This document shows positions 1-6,037 of a DNA stretch of 6,780 nt, piece by piece. A model generated the notes under the pieces. That model was not told the DNA's origin, searched no databases, and saw only the letters and a list, made by a program, of their open reading frames with translations. Position numbers and translations under genes: made by a program. Origin of the DNA: JBHIER01 sp046760705 [NCBI: bacterium] (GTDB lineage Bacteria; JBHIER01; G020348925); assembly GCA_046760705.1 (NCBI GenBank), contig JBHIER010000187.1:1-6780 (forward strand). The letters are read 5' to 3'. Within the stretch, counting starts at the first letter, position 1. Every line of letters begins with the position of its first letter.

Positions 1-2
1 TA

Positions 3-245
3 TCAAACCGGGAGATGGGCTACATCTTCGAGGAGCTCATCCGGCGATTCAACGAGGCGTCGAACGAAGAGGCCGGCGATACAGCCGTCGCCAGCTACCA
101 GTTCGAAATCGACTGGGTGAGTAATGGTGAAGAACACAGTGAGATCGGCCATGATGTTCTCGTCTTTGTTCGAAAAAGGGGCAAGGGGCTCGCCGTCTGG
201 AGGGCAGTCGTTCCACAGCCAAAAAGGAGTGAAGTAGATGGCTGA
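3..245 (+). pseudogene. Chimeric remnant: HsdM fragment fused in frame to an NTF2/SnoaL-like C-terminus
   Basis: The frame is open from the left edge and ends at TGA 243-245. Its first part reads SNREMGYIFEELIRRFNEAS followed by NEEAGD. This is the segment of type I restriction-modification methylase subunits (HsdM) that normally runs on into a HFTPRE-like stretch before the SAM-binding region. Here, right after AGD (about base 80), the sequence becomes TAVASYQFEIDW and later HDVLVFVRKRGKGLAVWR, which resembles the last strands of NTF2/SnoaL/DUF4440-type small proteins. The two halves belong to unrelated families, so I read this as a recombination junction between two truncated genes, not a working enzyme. 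The usual GKW of the second family reads GKG here, another sign of decay. The end overlaps the next start by 8 bases and contains its ribosome binding site. Family assignments are from memory of the motifs; the part left of the window is unseen and could include more of hsdM. Confidence 0.6.
224..229 (+). promoter_or_regulatory. Ribosome binding site of the methyltransferase gene
   Basis: AAGGAG lies 8 bases ahead of ATG 238, inside the end of the preceding frame. It supports 238 as the original start of the methyltransferase and suggests it was translated together with the upstream gene. Confidence 0.7.
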
Positions 246-811
246 AAGAGTGTGTCCTGTATGGGTCGGTTATCTTCTCTCCAGTCCGACAAGGAAACTG
301 TTTCAAAATCCTAAGAAGATATTGAGCTCATACGTTGAGGAAGGTATGAAGGTTCTGGATATTGGTTGGGCAATGGGCTTCTTCAGTTTACCTCTGGCCC
401 AGATGGTCGGTTCAAATGGGAAGGTTATATGCGTGGATGTGCAGGAGAAGATGATTACGTCCCTCGAAAGACGCGCTCAGAAAGCAGGATTGTCCAATAG
501 AATTGAGACACGAATATGTCACCAGAACTCTCTCGATTTGGCCGATCTCAAAGGGGAAATCGATTTTGCCCTTGCATTTGCTGTTGTCCACGAAACTCCT
601 GACGCATCCAGCTTTTTCTCTAAAGTATATGAAACGATAAAACCGACCGGAAGAGTCTTAATGGCAGAACCAAAAGGACATGTATCAGAACAGAACAGGA
701 TTTTGAGATAACCATTTCTATTGCTGAACAGAGCGGTTTAAAGTTATCGACAGGCCCAAAATAAGTCGCAGCCGGGTTGTCCTGTTGGGGAAAAGCGATG
801 AGATCAGATGA
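238..811 (+). pseudogene. Class I SAM-dependent methyltransferase, frameshifted near the 3' end
   Basis: The uninterrupted frame from ATG 238 to TAA 709-711 gives 157 residues with a Rossmann-type methyltransferase layout. An N-terminal CPVWVGYLL and QNPKKIL segment is followed by motif I VLDIGWAMGF (residues 39-48), the acidic end of strand 2 at VICVDV (Asp67), DFALAFAVVHETPD (109-122) and GRVLMAEPKGHVS (138-150). The expected C-terminus is missing from this frame but readable in the others. Bases 699-743 encode DFEITISIAEQSGLK, and bases 749-811 encode DRPKISRSRVVLLGKSDEIR then TGA. Two indels explain this. CAGAA is tandemly duplicated at 686-695 (+5), and about one base is lost near 744-749. 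Motif I also has Trp44 where Cys, Pro or another small residue is usual. The substrate cannot be told; the family includes small-molecule and putative arsenite/ubiquinone-type methylases. The 157-residue product would lack the last strands of the fold, so it is probably inactive unless the indels are sequencing errors. Confidence 0.8.
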
Positions 812-1172
812 GCAGCTCAAGGTGATTGAACGCCCAGCCTCCACAGAGACTGATCCCCCGCCCTGGTTCGGCGTTCCCCCGGATCTTCCGCCCTACCGCC
901 ACCGGGGTCACCGACGGCTCGATACTCGGACCTACGATACCAAGTGTCGAAGCTGCATATGGGGCTCTCGGATGCCGGTTGAAATGATCATCGACCAGTG
1001 GAACCCTCAACAAAGACGCTATAGATTCGAAACCTTTTGCTATGGTCCCAAATCCTGTTCCTTTTACCGAGCAGGGCCGATCCGGAAAGTCCCAGGTCGT
1101 AAGGGCATGATTTGGGAGGAAGCTATCTGGGCCGATGAGGAGGCCACCGCCCACCGTTCTGGGGACGACTGA
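798..1172 (+). CDS. Small conserved four-cysteine protein of unknown function
   Basis: This 124-residue protein starts at ATG 798, with GGGG at 787-790 as a weak ribosome binding site; the frame also stays open to a TTG at 777. The N-terminal 35 residues are proline-rich and probably flexible. The core contains CRSC (Cys50, Cys53), RMPVEMIIDQWNP, a YRFETFCYGPKSC segment (Cys81, Cys87) and GPIRKVPGRKGM, ending in DEEATAHR. The CxxC plus Cx5C arrangement suggests a zinc or iron-sulfur knuckle. The dense run of Trp, Tyr, Pro, Cys and Gly is what a real, constrained protein looks like, so I prefer it over the long opposite-strand frame at 804-1175. I have a vague memory of similar hypothetical proteins but know no assigned function. 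There is no signal peptide or membrane segment, so it should be cytosolic. The start overlaps the ruined methyltransferase tail by 14 bases, consistent with a former operon. Confidence 0.7.
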   Translation: MRSDEQLKVIERPASTETDPPPWFGVPPDLPPYRHRGHRRLDTRTYDTKCRSCIWGSRMPVEMIIDQWNPQQRRYRFETFCYGPKSCSFYRAGPIRKVPGRKGMIWEEAIWADEEATAHRSGDD

Positions 1173-1189
1173 CATAACGAGTCAACTCT

Positions 1190-1217
1190 GGAAAAGATGT
1201 TTGATGTTCCCTTTTCC
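1190..1217 (+). terminator. Possible hairpin after the four-cysteine gene
   Basis: GGAAAAG (1190-1196) and CTTTTCC (1211-1217) form a perfect 7-bp stem around a 14-base loop, 17 bases after the stop at 1172. No T-run follows, so this is at best a weak or factor-dependent terminator. An 11-base direct repeat AAAGATGTTTG occurs at 1193-1203 and again at 1248-1258; it overlaps the stem. The rest of the gap up to 1427 shows no gene. Confidence 0.25.
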
Positions 1218-1330
1218 ACCGTACAAAAATTGCAATGACGGCACACGAAAGATGTTTGCCCAAAAAACAAAGGTTTGATTGCCAATATTATAGGTCTTTG
1301 GAACTAACAGAAGTCGCGAAAGGTTTTCGT

Positions 1331-1359
1331 TTGTTTTCTGTGATCCTCACCATTATATT
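1331..1359 (+). promoter_or_regulatory. Candidate sigma70-type promoter for pepT
   Basis: TTGTTT (1331-1336) and TATATT (1354-1359) are separated by exactly 17 bases, in an AT-rich stretch 69 bases ahead of the pepT start. The -10 matches consensus at 5 of 6 positions and the -35 only at its TTG. Position and spacing make it plausible, and it would transcribe pepT separately from the debris upstream. Confidence 0.4.
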
Positions 1360-1413
1360 ATCAACTGCCCATTTGTCAGTCCGTTGTCTCGAAGTGGTTG
1401 TTTAGACGCGCTC

Positions 1414-1420
1414 AAGGAGG
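1414..1420 (+). promoter_or_regulatory. Strong ribosome binding site deciding the pepT start
   Basis: AAGGAGG sits 7 bases ahead of ATG 1428. The frame stays open further upstream to a TTG at 1398, but that start has no such site and would add residues not expected in the family. Confidence 0.9.
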
Positions 1421-1427
1421 TTATTTT

Positions 1428-2681
1428 ATGTCTCTCAAGGAGTATGGCCAAACTGTGGTGGACCGATTTGTCAAATACGTCAAATACGATTCTCAGTCGG
1501 CCGAGGATTCTGAGACTTATCCCAGCACTGAAAAGCAGAAAATCCTGGCCCAGGTTTTGGTCGAGGATTTGAAAGCGATCGGCCTCAAGGAGGCAGCCAT
1601 GGATGAGCACGGCTATGTGACCGCAACCTTGGAGGCCAACACCGAAAGGAAAATTCCAACCATAGGTCTTATCTGCCACATGGATACGTCACCCGACGTG
1701 TCGGGCGAGGATGTGAAACCCCAGATCCACAAAAATTATCAAGGAGGGGACATCGTCCTGCCGGGCGATTCAAATCAGGTGATCAGGCAGGCCGACAACC
1801 CCGACTTGAAAGATCAAATCGGCAACGACATCATCACCTCCGACGGCACCACCCTTCTCGGAGCGGACAACAAGGCCGGAATCGCAGAGATCTTCGAGGC
1901 CCTCCACTATCTCGTTCAGCACCCTGAGATCGAACACGGCAGGATTCGAGTGGCCGTCACCCCGGATGAGGAGGTCGGGAACGGCACGAAATATTTTGAT
2001 GTGAAGGCCTTCGGTGCTGATTACGCCTACACCGTCGACGGTGAGACAGCCGGTGAGATAGAGAACGAAACCTTCTGCGCTGACGCCGTGACGATGAAAA
2101 TTCATGGCCACAACGTCCACCCAGGGTACGCCAAGGGGAAATTGGTCAACTCCATCAAGATCGCCTCTGAAATCATCGGGAAACTGCCCAAAGATGGCCT
2201 CTCACCGGAGACCACTGAGAAGCGGGAGGGCTACGTCCATCCGCACCACATTCAAGGGGCGACTGAGACAACGACGATAAAAGTGCTCATCCGAGACTTC
2301 GAAGAGGAGGGCCTGAAAGAGAAAGAGGCCATGCTGAAGGATCTGGCCGAGGCTGTGATCAAACAGTATCCCAAGGCAAAACTCGATTTCGAAGTCGAGG
2401 AGTCCTATCGAAATATGAAATACAAGCTCGACAAGGAGCCGAGGACGGTTGAAAATGCCATGAAGGCGATCCGGCAGGCGGGAATGGAACCCAAGATAAA
2501 CATCATCCGGGGCGGCACCGACGGCGCCCGCCTCTGCTACATGGGATTGCTGACGCCAAACATCTTCACCGGCGGCCACAACTTCCATTCGAAACTGGAA
2601 TGGATCTCTGCTCAAGATATGAAGAAAGCCGTGGAGGTGATCGTCAATCTGATTCAGGTGTGGGCTGAACAGAACGGTTAG
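1428..2681 (+). CDS. pepT: Peptidase T (tripeptide aminopeptidase, M20B family)
   Basis: A 417-residue zinc aminopeptidase that removes the N-terminal residue from tripeptides in the cytoplasm; family members are usually close to 410 residues, so this one is full length. All expected active-site residues can be seen: His84 and catalytic Asp86 in CHMDTSPD, bridging Asp147 in GADNKAG, catalytic Glu181 and ligand Glu182 in TPDEEVG, Asp204 in YTVDGE, and His387 in GGHNFHSKLEW. The smaller dimerisation (lid) domain lies between them, roughly residues 210-325, and includes HGHNVHPGYAKGKLVNS and YVHPHHIQGATETT. RGGTDGARL (361-369) is the usual substrate-binding stretch near the C-terminus. There is no signal peptide. 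The gene stands alone between two gaps, with its own candidate promoter and a strong ribosome binding site, which suggests housekeeping use in peptide turnover. Nothing looks damaged, in contrast to the genes upstream. Confidence 0.96.
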   Translation: MSLKEYGQTVVDRFVKYVKYDSQSAEDSETYPSTEKQKILAQVLVEDLKAIGLKEAAMDEHGYVTATLEANTERKIPTIGLICHMDTSPDVSGEDVKPQIHKNYQGGDIVLPGDSNQVIRQADNPDLKDQIGNDIITSDGTTLLGADNKAGIAEIFEALHYLVQHPEIEHGRIRVAVTPDEEVGNGTKYFDVKAFGADYAYTVDGETAGEIENETFCADAVTMKIHGHNVHPGYAKGKLVNSIKIASEIIGKLPKDGLSPETTEKREGYVHPHHIQGATETTTIKVLIRDFEEEGLKEKEAMLKDLAEAVIKQYPKAKLDFEVEESYRNMKYKLDKEPRTVENAMKAIRQAGMEPKINIIRGGTDGARLCYMGLLTPNIFTGGHNFHSKLEWISAQDMKKAVEVIVNLIQVWAEQNG

Positions 2682-2768
2682 GAGAGGGGCAAAATAAGAA
2701 GCCGGAGAATTATCCCCCCAGATCGTTGCACTCCATCCTTAGAACTGCTAAACAGAGAGAGCCATTTT

Positions 2769-2783
2769 CGGAGCCACGCTCCG
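2769..2783. repeat. Perfect palindromic hairpin in the pepT downstream gap
   Basis: CGGAGC (2769-2774) and GCTCCG (2778-2783) pair as a perfect 6-bp stem over a 3-base CAC loop. It lies 87 bases after the pepT stop and 14 bases before a second GC-rich hairpin. The pair could be a terminator region or part of a dispersed palindromic repeat. No T-run follows. Confidence 0.5.
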
Positions 2784-2797
2784 ACCCAAAACTGCGA

Positions 2798-2817
2798 GGC
2801 CGACAGGGACGCCGGCC
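2798..2817. repeat. Second GC-rich hairpin, REP-like
   Basis: GGCCGAC (2798-2804) faces GCCGGCC (2811-2817) across the 6-base loop AGGGAC, giving a 7-bp stem with one A-C mismatch. A single change at 2812 would make it perfect. Short GC-rich palindromes with an AGGGAC-type loop recall REP-like intergenic repeats of other bacteria, from memory. Only one copy is in this window, so repeat status is inference. Confidence 0.4.
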
Positions 2818-2825
2818 AGTACGGG

Positions 2826-2831
2826 TTGACA
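2826..2831 (+). promoter_or_regulatory. Possible -35 element ahead of the exported protein gene
   Basis: TTGACA matches the sigma70 -35 consensus exactly, 56 bases before ATG 2888, but no good -10 appears 16-18 bases downstream. A short palindrome ACCGT-GA-ACGGT (2846-2857) occupies that place and could be an operator or an activator site. Suggestive only. Confidence 0.25.
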
Positions 2832-2887
2832 GAAAACAGAATAAAACCGTGAACGGTAACTCCTATATGCGAGGGGCGAATTTGACT

Positions 2888-5800
2888 ATGAACGAGAGGA
2901 CATTGCTTGCCATTTTCTGCTTGGGAGTTTTAACCTCTCCGAAAGTCTCTGCTCAAGAGGTCATCTTCTCTGACGATTTCGCCAGTTATGCGGACAGCAG
3001 CAGCGGAGCGCCGACGTGGACGGTGACCAAAGGAGAGTGGTTAGTGGTCGATGGTCAGTATGTTCAGCAATCAAATGAGTACGACTGTGGAGCGATGCTC
3101 AATCTCTTCATAGAAGAGTCCTTTGAGCTGGAGGCAAAGTACAAGTTTGTCGAGGGCGATCCGGGTGGCGGTCTTTTCTTCAGTTCGGAGGATTACGGCG
3201 ATACCGAGTTTGCCCACATGATCCGCTTGGAGATGCCAAACTCAATGCTGGTGGGATATTTCAAATACGGTCAGTTCAACGATATACTCAATCCCCGCGT
3301 TGACATCAAAAAAGACCGGTGGCACGTCCTGAAACTCGCGGTGAACCGCGATTCTGAAAAATTCTCAATTTATGTGGACGGCACATCCGTCGCTGAGGAC
3401 ATCGATCTGATCTATTATGCCGGTTATGTTGGACTACAAAGCTCAGGGTCGAAATCTTTCTTCGACGATGTGAGAATCACCGTACTTCCCACGGGAGAGA
3501 AAAAGCAGCGGCCACTATACTGGATACGCAATTTTGCCCTCTCTCAGTTTGGGAGCATAATTATACCCGATAGGAACTCTCAAGCAATATACAGAATGCA
3601 CACCAAACTCAAAGGTCCGACCATGATGATTCGATTGCGCAGAGAAGTAGACTTCGCCGATATTTTCATAAACCAGCGGGAAGCTGTGTTCATATTAGAT
3701 TCCAAACATCAGACCGTGTTCAAACTTGCCAGTCAAGAAGGTCCACAAAAAACAGTCATCAGTCTTGTGGATTACATTGAACCGATTGCTCTTGATGGTG
3801 ACGCAGGGGGGAACTTTTTCATTCTCGACAGGGCAAGAAGCAGGCTGGAAATTCTTGACCCACAGGGTGCATTAATTGCTTCGGTCGACAGTCTCTCCTT
3901 GGGAGGCCACATTCTCGATCACCCAGTTGACCTTGCTCTTGAAGATGATAAAGTATACGTGGCCAATGAAGGCACCGACAAGATAAGTCTTTTCGCCTGG
4001 GATCCGGACAGGAGAGATATCCGTTTTGAAAGATCGATCACGTATGGTCATGGAGTGATCCAAAAGATTGAGTTGACAGAGAAAGGTATCTACGCTTCAA
4101 TCAGCGATGAGGTCCGATTGTTTGACAGACAGGGGAATCGGCTCGGCACATTCAGGGGGGAGGTAGCTGGGGGAATGCTTCCTTGGGCTGTTGAGGTCGA
4201 TTCAGAGGGTGACGTTTACATCGCTGACTTCATGAACAGCCGAATAATTATCACTGACCCTGAGTTGAGCGAGCCCCAGATCTCAATAACCTTTCTTCAA
4301 CCCACGAGAGCCGTTGTGGAGTGGGAAACTCCTCGCTCCATCGCATTTAAGCTCCGTGTGAACCGGGGCACTTCTATCTTTGCTGAGTTGACTGAGACGG
4401 GGTTTCTCAGGAGACATCGCTTCAAAATTTCAGATCTTTCCCCCTCTACTGTCTATTCCGTCAGGATAGAGCCGACCTTTAAACTCATTCCGGAAATGAG
4501 GGAATATTCTCGTCCAATCTATTTTGTAACACCTCCAGAACCTCAGAAAACGCAGTTTTGGCGGTTGCCCGTGGCAGTGCTTGTCTACGCCAACGTCGTT
4601 GATACTTCAAAGCAGCAGACGGAATGGCCCCCCATGTTGGCTCTATCTGAAGAGGAAATTGAGAGGATAAGAAAGGAGATAGAAGACGGCATTAAGTTCT
4701 ACTGGATGAACTCGCACATGAAGTTTTTTCTTGACGCCACCTATATTGTTGTCGAAGATCATCTGAGGAGAGCGGACATATTTGGTGATGATCCTTACTA
4801 CTGGCCAATTCATGATAGAACTGTTCAGACGTTGGAGCAGGCCGGCCATGCTTTGAAGGATTTCCCCTCGGTTGTCATCATAGGGTGTCTCCGTTCCTAC
4901 GATACCGACAAGAAGGAATGGCTCTTCGAAGGCCGGGGTGGTGGCTTCACTCAGGGGATCGGCAACCAGGAGTATGGGCTCTCCTGGTGGAAAGCCACCC
5001 ATCGAAACCACAACGCTGGAAACGACTGGCTCTTCGTCCATGAGTTTCACCACCAGGTGGATGCCCTCTTTCGGGCCAGCGGGTACCCAGAGTATTGGTT
5101 CAACCACATCGCCCCGGTGATCGGTACAGCCGCGGACTTCGGCGAGCACTTCGATGCCAATGCCCACATCTTACGGGAATGGCCTGTCCCTAAATGGTTT
5201 GTTCTTAAGTGGGGGCAGATCGACTTTGCGAATGATACCGATGAGGATGGTATCCCCGATGACGATCCCCGCCTGCCCATGGACGAAAAAAGACTTGCCA
5301 GTTCACCCAAAAACACAGACACAGACGGCGATGGGTTGAGCGATTTAGAGGAGCTCAACCTTTCCAATTGGATCATCAATGGCTGGGGCGAGACGTACGG
5401 CGGGCAGCAGTATTTCCCGAGACTGACTGAGAGAGACTCCGACGGAGACGGGCTGGACGACCCTGAGGACCCTTATCCTCAATACGCTATGACACCCGAG
5501 ATTCACTACGCCACGCCCAGAGTGGACGGAACCATCCAGGACGATGAGTATCCGCTCTTCATCAATTTTCAAGATCCACGAGTCAGGGCGAAGGTGTATG
5601 CCAGTTGGAACGAAGAGTACCTCAGCCTGGCCTACGAGCTGGAGAGGAAGGTTCCTCTCAAGATTATGGTCGATGCCAACGGTGACGGATGGTTCTTTGG
5701 ACGGAACAACTACAGACTCTATCTGGAGCCTGCGGATACTGGGGGATACGGTCTGAAGGTGGAGATCGTCAACTCGGCCGAACCGAGACGGTGGCCGTTC

Positions 5801-6037
5801 GACGACAGATCGATCATCGCATCCGAAGATATTCTCTTGAAAACGGACCGTAAGGAGAGTATATTTGTGGCTGAAGTCGGCATCCCGAAAAACGGGTATA
5901 CGGGACTGGATCTGGTCGAGGGTGAGGTAGTGGGTTTCGATCTGGGCTTCAAAGTGGCTATGGATGAGCGGGATCATGAGCGGTACGTCACCCCCTTCGA
6001 GCCGAACCGTTTCTTCGATGTCAGGTTGGTGAAATGA
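2888..6037 (+). CDS. Exported multidomain putative zinc metalloprotease with propeller, FN3, Ca-type repeats and CBM9-like domain
   Basis: From ATG 2888 the protein has 1049 residues; GAGGGG at 2871-2876 is a fair ribosome binding site. The frame stays open to 2726, but that stretch crosses two hairpins, and only this start (or ATG 2867) puts a signal peptide at the N-terminus: LLAIFCLGVL with likely cleavage after Ala22 (VSA/QE). Domains in order: a concanavalin-like jelly roll of the DUF1080/LamG kind (about 25-200, ending FFDDVRI); an NHL-type beta-propeller (about 205-460; blades such as DVYIADFMNSRI at 442-453); a fibronectin III-like domain (about 463-545); a peptidase-like domain (about 560-775) with HEFHH at 718-722, a HExxH zinc motif, and Glu753/His754 in FGEHFDANAH as candidate third ligand; Asp-rich thrombospondin-3-type repeats starting at Asp783, Asp811 and Asp850; and a CBM9-like sandwich (about 870-1049). 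No membrane anchor or sorting tail is seen. Proteolysis is inferred from HExxH; the natural target is unknown. The stop overlaps the kinase start downstream. Confidence 0.85.
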   Translation: MNERTLLAIFCLGVLTSPKVSAQEVIFSDDFASYADSSSGAPTWTVTKGEWLVVDGQYVQQSNEYDCGAMLNLFIEESFELEAKYKFVEGDPGGGLFFSSEDYGDTEFAHMIRLEMPNSMLVGYFKYGQFNDILNPRVDIKKDRWHVLKLAVNRDSEKFSIYVDGTSVAEDIDLIYYAGYVGLQSSGSKSFFDDVRITVLPTGEKKQRPLYWIRNFALSQFGSIIIPDRNSQAIYRMHTKLKGPTMMIRLRREVDFADIFINQREAVFILDSKHQTVFKLASQEGPQKTVISLVDYIEPIALDGDAGGNFFILDRARSRLEILDPQGALIASVDSLSLGGHILDHPVDLALEDDKVYVANEGTDKISLFAWDPDRRDIRFERSITYGHGVIQKIELTEKGIYASISDEVRLFDRQGNRLGTFRGEVAGGMLPWAVEVDSEGDVYIADFMNSRIIITDPELSEPQISITFLQPTRAVVEWETPRSIAFKLRVNRGTSIFAELTETGFLRRHRFKISDLSPSTVYSVRIEPTFKLIPEMREYSRPIYFVTPPEPQKTQFWRLPVAVLVYANVVDTSKQQTEWPPMLALSEEEIERIRKEIEDGIKFYWMNSHMKFFLDATYIVVEDHLRRADIFGDDPYYWPIHDRTVQTLEQAGHALKDFPSVVIIGCLRSYDTDKKEWLFEGRGGGFTQGIGNQEYGLSWWKATHRNHNAGNDWLFVHEFHHQVDALFRASGYPEYWFNHIAPVIGTAADFGEHFDANAHILREWPVPKWFVLKWGQIDFANDTDEDGIPDDDPRLPMDEKRLASSPKNTDTDGDGLSDLEELNLSNWIINGWGETYGGQQYFPRLTERDSDGDGLDDPEDPYPQYAMTPEIHYATPRVDGTIQDDEYPLFINFQDPRVRAKVYASWNEEYLSLAYELERKVPLKIMVDANGDGWFFGRNNYRLYLEPADTGGYGLKVEIVNSAEPRRWPFDDRSIIASEDILLKTDRKESIFVAEVGIPKNGYTGLDLVEGEVVGFDLGFKVAMDERDHERYVTPFEPNRFFDVRLVK

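Noticed and set aside
804-1175. Long minus-strand frame of 123 residues opposite the four-cysteine gene
   Set aside because: Low-complexity, no recognisable motif, no ribosome binding site, and the + strand protein has a far more protein-like motif pattern.
1193-1258. Two copies of AAAGATGTTTG, considered as the start of a CRISPR or iteron array
   Set aside because: Only two 11-base copies 55 bases apart, no third copy, no spacer regularity, and no replication or cas gene nearby.
1398-1427. TTG start 10 codons ahead of pepT
   Set aside because: AAGGAGG at 1414-1420 lies within it and points to ATG 1428, which gives the usual PepT N-terminus.
2010-2100. Possible pairing of pepT and the exported protease as one degradation pathway
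   Set aside because: PepT is a widespread housekeeping enzyme with its own likely promoter; adjacency alone does not support a pathway.
2726-2887. 54-codon upstream extension of the exported protein frame
   Set aside because: It crosses two hairpins, is Arg/Lys-rich without a family motif, and would bury the signal peptide. Start at 2888 (or 2867) is preferred.
4643-5977. Several minus-strand frames of 110-210 residues under the exported protein
   Set aside because: They mirror the coding strand's codon pattern; none shows a motif or a start signal.
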